From Streptomyces sp. NBRC 109706 (GTDB taxonomy: Bacteria; Actinomycetota; Actinomycetes; Streptomycetales; Streptomycetaceae): 64,000 nucleotides of DNA. The notes below the pieces were generated by a model. That model had not been told where the DNA came from and made no database searches. It was given only the letters and a program-made list of their open reading frames with translations. Shown here one piece after another: positions 47,601 through 54,206 of this stretch. Each line of letters begins with the position of its first letter. Position 1 is the first letter of the stretch. The position numbers and the translations under genes were made by a program. Location of the stretch: the NCBI RefSeq assembly GCF_000974485.1, contig NZ_BBOM01000005.1, positions 914,289 through 978,288 of the forward strand, given 5' to 3'.

Positions 47601-48072
47601 CCGCGCCGACGAGACCGGCCGGCCGGAACGGGCGCACTACGACGGCCTGCCCGTGGACTTCACCGCCACCGCCGTCGTCGCGCTGGGGGCGCACGCCGCG
47701 ACCGGCTATCGCACCTTCAGCCTGGTGAACCCGCACGACGACGGGATCTCGCTGGACACCTTCGTCGACTGGCTGAACGAGGCGGGCCACCGGATCGACC
47801 GGGTGGCCGACTACGACGGCTGGCTGCTGCGCTTCGAGTCGGCCCTGCGGGCCCTGCCGGAGCAGCGCAGGCAGCACTCCCTGCTGCCCCTCCTCCACGG
47901 ATACGCCAGCCCCGAGCCCGTCGTCCCCGGATCCGCCATCCCGTCCACCCGGTTCCGGGCCGCCGTCCTGAACGCCGGAATCGGCCAGGACGGCGACATC
48001 CCGCGCGTCTCGGCGGAACTCATCCGCAAGTACGCCGACGATCTGCGCCCGTTCCTCGCCGCCCAGGACTGA
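44656..48072 (+). CDS. car: Carboxylic acid reductase (adenylation-thiolation-reductase)
   Basis: A 1138-aa enzyme that adenylates a carboxylic acid, loads it on a phosphopantetheine arm and releases the aldehyde with NADPH. Adenylation core '[15 protein letters not shown]' (~212-222) and '[11 protein letters not shown]'; thiolation motif '[11 protein letters not shown]' (~644-654, Ser for phosphopantetheine); reductase Rossmann '[21 protein letters not shown]' (~744) and catalytic Tyr918/Lys922 in '[12 protein letters not shown]'. It follows Nocardia CAR almost end to end but lacks its first ~40 residues. ATG 44656 has GGGGAG 7 nt upstream; ATG 44641 is an alternative. Likely substrate is DHHA or 3-hydroxyanthranilate. 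A phosphopantetheinyl transferase must come from elsewhere. Confidence 0.93.
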   Translation: [1138 protein letters not shown]

Positions 48073-48121
48073 CCCGCACCCCCTCGCCAACCCCCGACCG
48101 GCAAGCCAGCAAGGGAGCATC

Positions 48122-48844
48122 ATGACCCAGGCATCCGTTTCCAGAACGCCCGAGGAGCGCTACCGACTCGGGATGGATCTCGTCGAGCAGTTGGGCAGCG
48201 GCAAGAGCGTGCCCACCACCTTCGAGCTGTTCGACCTGGAGTGGGAGGTGCTGCCCGGCACCTACGCCCCGCACCGGGGAACCGGCACCGAGTGGTACAC
48301 CACCGCCATCCCCTATCCCGAGGGCGGCCGTTTCCTGGAGATCGGCAGCGGGGCGGGCGTCACCGCGATCTGGGCCGCGCTCCGGGGCGGCTGCGCCTCC
48401 GTCACCGCCACCGACATCACGGACACCGCCGTGGGCAGCACCGCTCGGAACGCCGAACTGCACGGCGTCGGCGACCGGGTCAGAACCTTGCGGAGCGATG
48501 TCTTTGCGGAGTTGGACGCCGATGACCGTTTCGACATGGTCTTCTGGAACTGCAGCGTCTTCGAGGCGCCGGCGGAGTTCGAGTTCACCAGGGACGTCGA
48601 ATGGGCGATCTTCGACCGGGGCTATCAGGCCCTCGGCCGCTACCTCTCCCAGGCGCACGACCGGCTGCTGCCCGGCGGCCGGGCCCTGGTCACCTTCAAC
48701 ACCCTGGGCGATATCGACCGGGTCACCAGGGTCGCCGCCGAATCCGGCGTGCGGCTGAACCTGTTGGACAGCTCGGCCCGCAACCTGAAGGGCCATGACG
48801 TCACCTACAAGCTCTTCGAGATCCTGCCGGTCCAGGCCGACTAG
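48122..48844 (+). CDS. Class I SAM-dependent methyltransferase, PrmC/HemK-like fold, atypical active site
   Basis: A 240-aa methyltransferase, 49 bp after CAR and surely cotranscribed. SAM motif I 'FLEIGSGAGVTAIWAAL', motif II Asp in 'TATDITDTAVGSTARNAELHG', and motif IV at 'FDMVFWNCSVFEAP'. In PrmC/RsmC-like enzymes this position is usually N-P-P-Y/F; here N-C-S-V. The N-terminus (~1-70) has 'TEWYTTAIP', similar to this group's substrate cap. It is likely to methylate the cluster product on N or O. ATG 48122 has AAGGGAG upstream. Confidence 0.8.
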   Translation: MTQASVSRTPEERYRLGMDLVEQLGSGKSVPTTFELFDLEWEVLPGTYAPHRGTGTEWYTTAIPYPEGGRFLEIGSGAGVTAIWAALRGGCASVTATDITDTAVGSTARNAELHGVGDRVRTLRSDVFAELDADDRFDMVFWNCSVFEAPAEFEFTRDVEWAIFDRGYQALGRYLSQAHDRLLPGGRALVTFNTLGDIDRVTRVAAESGVRLNLLDSSARNLKGHDVTYKLFEILPVQAD

Positions 48845-48864
48845 CGCGCGGGGCCTCACGGTCG

Positions 48865-48906
48865 AAGGGGACGGAGCGTGCCACCGGCGGCATGCTCCGT
48901 CCCCTT
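48865..48906. terminator. Bidirectional terminator between methyltransferase and MFS exporter
   Basis: Perfect 13-bp arms (48865-48877 with 48894-48906), with TGCC/GGCA continuing inside after a mismatch, between the convergent genes. Confidence 0.85.
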
Positions 48907-48929
48907 GGCGTGTGTCGGGGCGGGCCCGG

Positions 48930-50486
48930 CTAGCGAACGCCGGCCTCCTCGGCGCCGCCGGGGGCGACGGCATCGGCGACAGCGGCCTTCGGACCCTCGT
49001 CATCGGGGGCGGCTCCCTCCTCGTCGGCCAGGACCTTCGGAACCCAACGCAGGGTGAGAAGGCCGAGGACCGCGTGGAGGACGCTGGCGGCGACGGCGAC
49101 CACCCGCAGACCGTTGACAAAGGCGTCCTTCGCCTGGTCGATCACCACGGGCGCGAGCCCGGGAAGATCGATCGTCTCGCCGAAGGTACCGGCCAGATCG
49201 GGCCCCTGCAGTCGGAAGATCAGCACGGACAGCGAGCCGAGGAGCGCGATACCGAGCGCGTTGCCGATCTCGTTGCTGGTCTCGGCGATCGCGGCGGCCG
49301 ACCCGGCCCGCTCGCTGGGCACGGCGGCCACGGCGGTCTCCGCGACCAGGCTGAACGAGATGCCGTAGCCCACACCGGCGAGCACCGTGGACGCGATATA
49401 CCAACCCACCCCGCCGGACGAGGCGATGGGCAGCAGCAGCAGAAGCCCGACCGCGATGAAGAAGTGGCAGGTGACCAGCGCCGTCCGCTTGCCGATGCGG
49501 GCGACCAGCATCGGCGTCACAATGCAGGTCACGGTCAGCAACAGCGCACCGGGGATGGTGAGATACGCGGCGCGCAGCACGGAGATCCCCAGCACCGACT
49601 GGAGATAGACCCCCGACAGATAGGCGGTCGCCGACCAGGCGGCGAGCGGCAACAGACCCGTGATGATCGCGATGGTGAAAACCCGGTCACGGAACAGGCT
49701 GAACTCGATCAGCGGACGCTCAAGTCCAAGCTGCCGCTTGATAAACCACGCCAGCACCACCAGACCGACCACCCCGATGGCCACCGTGACCGAGTCCACG
49801 CCCTCGGCCGCCATGTGCTTGACGGAGTAGATGCTCATCAGCAGGCCGACCACGGACAGCACCACGCTCAACGCGTCGATCCGGCCCGGCCGCGAGGCCT
49901 CCACCTCGCGGAGCAGAACCGGCGCCAGCGCCAGGAACAGCACGATCACCGGCAGGTTGACCAGGAAGACCGAACCCCACCAGAAATGACTCAGCAGCTG
50001 ACCGCCGACGGCCGGGCCGATCGCGAACCCGGCGGCGAACGCGGCGGCGAAGATCCCGATCGCCTGCGCCCGCTGCTTCGGGTCGACAAACAGCTCGCTG
50101 AGCACCGCGAGCGCCGAGGGCAGCAGCGTCGCCCCGGCCAGACCCATCAACGCCCGGAACGTGATGAGCATTTCCGGACTCGAAGCGAACGCCGCGCCCA
50201 ACGAGGCGAGCCCGAACAGCGTCACCCCGATCATCAGCAGCTTCAACCGGCCGTACCGGTCACCGATATTGCCGAAGGTGATCAGCAGGGAGCCGACGAT
50301 GAAGCCATAGATGTCCAGCGTCCACAGCGCCTGGTCGGCGGTCGGCGAGAGCGCTTCCGTAACCTTCGGCATGGCCAGGAACAGCACCGAGCCGTCCATC
50401 GCGACCAGCAGGACCGGGCCCAGAATCACCGCCAGGCCGAGCCAGGCCCGCAGTCCGGGCTTGTGGGTATCAGCAGTCTCATTCAT
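48930..50486 (-). CDS. DHA2-family MFS drug exporter
   Basis: A 518-aa, 14-helix-type major facilitator transporter of the EmrB/QacA class. 'LLVAMDGSVLFLAMPKV' is motif D1, 'GNIGDRYGRLKLLMIG' motif A and 'GPAVGGQLLSHFWWGSVFLVNLPV' motif C of antiporters. A charged, Ala-rich C-terminal tail of ~35 residues follows. Probably exports the cluster product and gives self-resistance. ATG 50486 is selected because the upstream extension runs into the regulator's promoter. Divergent from the MmyB-type regulator. Confidence 0.9.
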   Translation of the reverse strand: MNETADTHKPGLRAWLGLAVILGPVLLVAMDGSVLFLAMPKVTEALSPTADQALWTLDIYGFIVGSLLITFGNIGDRYGRLKLLMIGVTLFGLASLGAAFASSPEMLITFRALMGLAGATLLPSALAVLSELFVDPKQRAQAIGIFAAAFAAGFAIGPAVGGQLLSHFWWGSVFLVNLPVIVLFLALAPVLLREVEASRPGRIDALSVVLSVVGLLMSIYSVKHMAAEGVDSVTVAIGVVGLVVLAWFIKRQLGLERPLIEFSLFRDRVFTIAIITGLLPLAAWSATAYLSGVYLQSVLGISVLRAAYLTIPGALLLTVTCIVTPMLVARIGKRTALVTCHFFIAVGLLLLLPIASSGGVGWYIASTVLAGVGYGISFSLVAETAVAAVPSERAGSAAAIAETSNEIGNALGIALLGSLSVLIFRLQGPDLAGTFGETIDLPGLAPVVIDQAKDAFVNGLRVVAVAASVLHAVLGLLTLRWVPKVLADEEGAAPDDEGPKAAVADAVAPGGAEEAGVR

Positions 50487-50524
50487 GCGCACGAGGATGA
50501 GTCGCCGCAGGTCGGGCAACCAGC

Positions 50525-50559
50525 CCCACGTCGTGGGTACACCCCACAGGGATACCCTG
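50525..50559. promoter_or_regulatory. Pair of palindromes in the MFS / regulator divergent promoter
   Basis: CCCACGTCGTGGG (50525-50537) and CAGGGATACCCTG (50547-50559), both 13 bp and symmetric, with centres 22 bp apart, i.e. about two helical turns. TACGCT (50577-50582), 7 nt before ATG 50590, would be the regulator's -10. The sites are placed to act on both genes. Operator role is inferred. Confidence 0.55.
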
Positions 50560-50589
50560 GCCGGCTCGGGCCGTCCTACGCTCGAAAGC

Positions 50590-51471
50590 ATGGAACTGGA
50601 GAGCCTCGGCACGTTTCTCAAGACCCGCCGCGCTCGGGTCACGCCGGCCGACGTCGGACTCCACACCTATGGATCGGCGCGCCGCGTTCCCGGCCTCCGG
50701 CGCGAGGAGCTGGCCCAACTCGCCGGCGTGAGCGCCGGCTACTACACCCGGCTGGAACAGGACCAGGCCGGCACGGCCTCCCCGCAGGTCCTCAACGCGC
50801 TGGCCCGCATCCTCCAGCTCGATCCGGCGGAGACCACCCATCTGCACAACCTCGCGCTGCGCCGTGCGGTGCCACGGCTGGTCCGCCACCAGCGGGAACG
50901 GCTCTACCCCCGGGTGCTCGCCCTGCTGGAGTCGCTGGGCCAGATCACGCCGGCCATCGTGCTCGGCCGTCGGGGCGACGTGCTGGCATGGAACAGCACC
51001 GGACACGCCCTGCTCGCCGAGCACGTCGACTTCCGGGCGCCGGAGGAGCCGGCGCGCCGCCCTTCGATCCCCCGGATGTTCTTTCTCGACTCCCACACCC
51101 GCGATCTGCACGAGAACTGGGACGAACTCGCCCGCAGCCATGTGGCGTTCCTGCGGTTCACCGCAGGCCGCTATCCCACCGACCGTCGGCTGGCCGAACT
51201 GATCGGTGAACTCTCCATGCGCAGCGACGACTTCGCCAAGCTGTGGGCCACCGGGGATGTCGCCGACTGCACCGTGGGCACCATGCGGCTGCGGCACCCG
51301 ACCGTCGGCCGGGTCAACGTCGACTACCAGGTCTGGCTCCAACCCGACAGCCCCGACCACCGGTTGGAGATCTACACCGCCAACGACGACTCGTCGGCCG
51401 ACGCGCTCAACCTGCTGTCCGGGCAGGGCGCCGCCCAGCACGTCCCCGAGGCGGTGCCGTCCGACCGCTGA
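50590..51471 (+). CDS. Helix-turn-helix regulator of the MmyB type
   Basis: A 293-aa regulator. The N-terminal XRE-type helix-turn-helix is 'PGLRREELAQLAGVSAGYYTRLEQDQAGTASPQVLNALARILQLD' (~30-80). The C-terminal MmyB-like ligand-binding domain (~105-270) has 'PAIVLGRRGDVLAWNSTGHAL', 'NWDELARSHVAFLRFTAGRYPTD' and 'HPTVGRVNVDYQVWLQPDSPDHRLEIYTAN'. The family is common beside antibiotic cluster and exporter genes in Streptomyces; the ligand of most is unknown and fatty acids have been suggested. Likely controls the adjacent exporter, perhaps the cluster. ATG 50590, no Shine-Dalgarno. Confidence 0.88.
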   Translation: MELESLGTFLKTRRARVTPADVGLHTYGSARRVPGLRREELAQLAGVSAGYYTRLEQDQAGTASPQVLNALARILQLDPAETTHLHNLALRRAVPRLVRHQRERLYPRVLALLESLGQITPAIVLGRRGDVLAWNSTGHALLAEHVDFRAPEEPARRPSIPRMFFLDSHTRDLHENWDELARSHVAFLRFTAGRYPTDRRLAELIGELSMRSDDFAKLWATGDVADCTVGTMRLRHPTVGRVNVDYQVWLQPDSPDHRLEIYTANDDSSADALNLLSGQGAAQHVPEAVPSDR

Positions 51472-51534
51472 CGCTGGTGAAAACCGCACCCCGGCTTGGG
51501 CAGATGACCCCCGGATGGCCTACGTTCAGCTGCC

Positions 51535-52281
51535 ATGGAAACAGATCCTGAATTCGGCGGGCCCGGCCGTCGTCTGCTGGGTGCGGCGGCCTCGCTGGTC
51601 GTGGGGGCGCTGCTCATCCTCTGGCTCGCGCCCGGCGGGTTGGGGAACGACCAGCCGGTGCACGTGGTGGGCGGCACCTCGGTCGACATCTACCAGTCGA
51701 TCACCGAACGGGTCGCCGACGCGCCGTCCTGGTTCGGCCACCTGCTGGAACTGGCCACCGAGGGCACCCTGGTGGTCCTCGGCCTGATACTGCTGTGGGT
51801 GTGGTGGCAGGGGCTGCGCGAGGGCAACGCCCGCCGGGTCGCCGGCGCCGTGGTGGTCGGGATCGGCATGCTCGCCGCCTATGGCACGAGCGAGGCGCTG
51901 AAGCTGGTGGTCGACGAGGAACGCCCGTGCCGGGCGGTGCCCGGCGCCCAGGCGCTGGCCGAATGCCCGCCGGTGGGCGACTGGTCCTTCCCGAGCAACC
52001 ACTCGACGCTGGCGGTCGCCCTCGGCGTCGGCCTCACCATCCTGCTGCCCCGGCTCGCGGCGGTGGCGCTGCCGCTGGCCGCGTTGGGCGCGCTGCTGCG
52101 GGTGGCGGTCGGCGTGCACTACCCGCACGACGTGCTGGCCGGCAGCGCGTTGGGCGCTTCGGTCGCCGCCGCGGTGCTGCTTCTCCTGGGCCCGCTGGCG
52201 GTGGGCCCGACGACCACCGTCTTCGGCCGCTGGCTGACCCCCCCCCCCCGCCCCACCGGCCAACACCGCCGCACCACCTGA
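51535..52281 (+). CDS. PAP2-family membrane phosphatase
   Basis: A 248-aa integral membrane lipid-phosphatase-like enzyme. The three-part phosphatase signature is present: 'KLVVDEERP' (KxxxxxxRP), 'PSNHSTLAV' (PSGH-type with Asn) and 'RVAVGVHYPHDVLAG' (SRxxxxxHxxxD-type). Five or six helices. Substrates could be undecaprenyl or phosphatidate phosphates. Normal PAP2 has PSGH; the Asn variant is common in this subgroup. The 3' end runs into a C-rich tract (52239-52250, 12 Cs). Confidence 0.87.
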   Translation: METDPEFGGPGRRLLGAAASLVVGALLILWLAPGGLGNDQPVHVVGGTSVDIYQSITERVADAPSWFGHLLELATEGTLVVLGLILLWVWWQGLREGNARRVAGAVVVGIGMLAAYGTSEALKLVVDEERPCRAVPGAQALAECPPVGDWSFPSNHSTLAVALGVGLTILLPRLAAVALPLAALGALLRVAVGVHYPHDVLAGSALGASVAAAVLLLLGPLAVGPTTTVFGRWLTPPPRPTGQHRRTT

Positions 52282-53332
52282 CCCCGACGCTTTTCCCCAC
52301 CCACCCACCCACCCACCCTTTCCCGGCCCCGGCCAGCGACAGGGGCCCGAGCCCCGAGCCCCGGGGACGGCTCAACCCACCCCACCAGGGGCGGGCCCCG
52401 GCAGGAGCTGGGTCAGCGGGCCCGGGAGACAAGGCCCACCCCTCCAGGTGCAAAACCTGCCCCGGCAGAGGTAAAACCCTCCCGGCCAAGGACAGGCACC
52501 GCCCCGGCAGGGGCCGGGATCCCGGGCCGCCAAGTCGACCGCCCACCCCGCCAGAGGCAAAGCCCGCCCCGCCAGAGGCAAGACCCACCCGGCCAAGGGC
52601 AAGGCCGCCCCGGCACGGGCAAAACCCGCCCCGCCCGGGGCTGAGCCCTCCGGCAGGGGCAGGGGTCCCGGGCCGCCAGGGGCAAACCCCGCCCGGGGCG
52701 CGGGCCCCGCCAACGGCAAGCGCCCGCCCCGCCACGGGCACCGCCCACCCCGCCGGGGGCACGGGCCCCGCCGGGGGCAAAGCCCGCCCCGCCAGGGGCA
52801 ATGCCCGCCCGGCCAAGGGCAAGCGCCGCCCCGGCACGGGCCGGGGTCCCGGGCCGCCAGGGGCAAAGCCCGCCCCAGCAGGGGCAAAACCCCCCGGCCA
52901 AGGGCAAAGCCCGCCCCGCCAGGGGCACCGGCCCACCCCGCCAAGGGCAAGGGCTCGGTGGCAAGCCCCGCCCCGCCAGGGGCAGAGCGCCCCGGCAGGG
53001 GCAAGCCCCGTCCCGCCAGGGGCAGAACCCACCCCGCCAAGGGCAAGCGCCGCCCCGCCCGGGGCTGAGCCCTCCGGCAGGGGCAGGGGTCCCGGGCCGC
53101 CAGGGGCAAACCCCGCCCGGGGCACGGGCCCCGCCAACGGCAAGCCCCCGCCACGGGCACCGCCCACCCCGCCGGGGGCACGGGCCCCCCGCCAGGGGCA
53201 GAGCCCGCCCGGCCAAGGGCAAAGCCCGCCCCGCCAGGGGCACCGGCCCACCCCGCCAAGGGCAAGGGCTCGGTGGCAAGCCCCGCCCCGGCAGGGGCAA
53301 GGGTCCCGGGCCCCCTGGGGCCCGGGGGTGGC
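52282..53332. repeat. About 1 kb of degenerate 21-bp GC-rich minisatellite
   Basis: Between the PAP2 gene and the pentapeptide-repeat gene, positions ~52385-53330 consist almost wholly of variants of a ~21-bp unit whose core is AGCCCGCCCCGCCAGGGGCA. Each unit holds a small palindrome (CCCC-GCCA-GGGG-type). Larger blocks are also duplicated: about 90 bp at ~52628 recurs at ~53054, and about 75 bp at ~52902 recurs at ~53217. Because 21 is a multiple of three, several frames stay open on both strands. I see no signal peptide, ribosome site or non-repeat domain in them, so they are not called as genes. Confidence 0.8.
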
Positions 53333-54043
53333 TTAGCCCGCCCCGGCAGGGGCTACGTGGAGGCCTAGTTCGGCCGCCAGCACCGGGGCCAGCTCAAGGA
53401 GTTGGGTGGGGGTGACGACCGCGCCGGCCAGGCGCCCCGCTCCGCGGGTGATGTCGAGGGAGGACACGCCCCGCAGATCCACGTCCCGCAGCGTCGCCGA
53501 CGAGAAGTCGGCGCCGCGCAGCTCGCAGTCGTCGAACGACACCCGCTCCAGCGTCGCGCCGCCGAAGTCGGGCTCCACCAACACACAGCCCTCGAAGGTG
53601 ACATCGACCAACCGGGCCTGCCGCAGGTTGAGGTAGTCCATCTTGCCGCCGCGCAGCAGCACCCTGGTGAACGTGGCGCCGCCGCACTGCGCCCCGCCCA
53701 GCCGCGCGTCGCTGATCTCCACGTCCCGCAGCTCCGCGTCCATCAGATCGAGGCCGACGCCGCGCACCTCCTGGAGCAGGCTGTCCAGCAGCCGCGCCCC
53801 CTTCAGCCGCACGCCGTCGAGCACACAGCCGCGCAGCGCGCAGTCCAGCAGGCTGGCCCCGCCGGCGTCCGCTCCCGTGAAGTCGCCGGAGACGAACTCC
53901 ACGCCGTCGTAGTCCTCTTCGGCCCCGAAGGGCGCCGATGCGTCGAAGGGGATCGGCTCCTCCGGCAGCGCCAGCGACGGCCGCCGAGGGGCCGTCACCA
54001 CCCCGCCGCCGCCTCGTCCGCCGCGCCCGCTGTTACTCGCCAT
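53333..54043 (-). CDS. Pentapeptide-repeat protein
   Basis: A 236-aa protein whose residues ~50-215 are built of A(D/N)LxX-type five-residue repeats ('FTGADAGGASLLDCALRGCVLDGVRLKGARLLDSLL', 'LVEPDFGGATLERVSFDDCELRGADFSSATLRDVDLRG'), predicting a right-handed quadrilateral beta-helix. Some members bind DNA gyrase or act in protein contacts; here the role is unknown. A Gly-rich N-terminal 25 residues and a helical C-terminal 35 residues flank the helix. ATG 54043 is chosen; earlier in-frame starts add arginine-rich junk sequence. Confidence 0.82.
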   Translation of the reverse strand: MASNSGRGGRGGGGVVTAPRRPSLALPEEPIPFDASAPFGAEEDYDGVEFVSGDFTGADAGGASLLDCALRGCVLDGVRLKGARLLDSLLQEVRGVGLDLMDAELRDVEISDARLGGAQCGGATFTRVLLRGGKMDYLNLRQARLVDVTFEGCVLVEPDFGGATLERVSFDDCELRGADFSSATLRDVDLRGVSSLDITRGAGRLAGAVVTPTQLLELAPVLAAELGLHVAPAGAG

Positions 54044-54098
54044 GCCGCCCATCCTGCCTGCCGCCACTGACAGTCGACCCCGCCGCCGCGACCGCCCC

Positions 54099-54129
54099 TT
54101 GACTTCAACTTGCCTTGAAGTACCAGTGT
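54099..54129 (+). promoter_or_regulatory. MerR/SoxR-type promoter-operator of the quinone oxidoreductase gene
   Basis: TTGACT (-35, 54099-54104) and CAGTGT (-10, 54124-54129) are 19 bp apart, the over-long spacing typical of MerR-family activation. The spacer carries the dyad CTTCAA (54103-54108) N6 TTGAAG (54115-54120), which resembles a SoxR box. No merR/soxR gene is adjacent. Confidence 0.5.
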
Positions 54130-54206
54130 TGGTCCCGTCGCCACCGGGCGGCACCCCGCACACCAGCACAGCAGCCCATGCCACAGGCAGAACCAAGGAG
54201 CCCACC

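Noticed and set aside
44656..48072. Nonribosomal peptide synthetase
   Set aside because: There is an A-T-R order but no condensation domain, and residues match carboxylic acid reductase almost end to end.
40479..48844. Phenazine biosynthetic cluster
   Set aside because: phzC, phzD and phzE are present but phzA/B, phzF and phzG are absent from the window, and a CAR is present instead.
52385..53330. CRISPR array or collagen-like protein gene
   Set aside because: There are no unique spacers between repeats, and no signal peptide, ribosome site or non-repeat domain belongs to the open frames.
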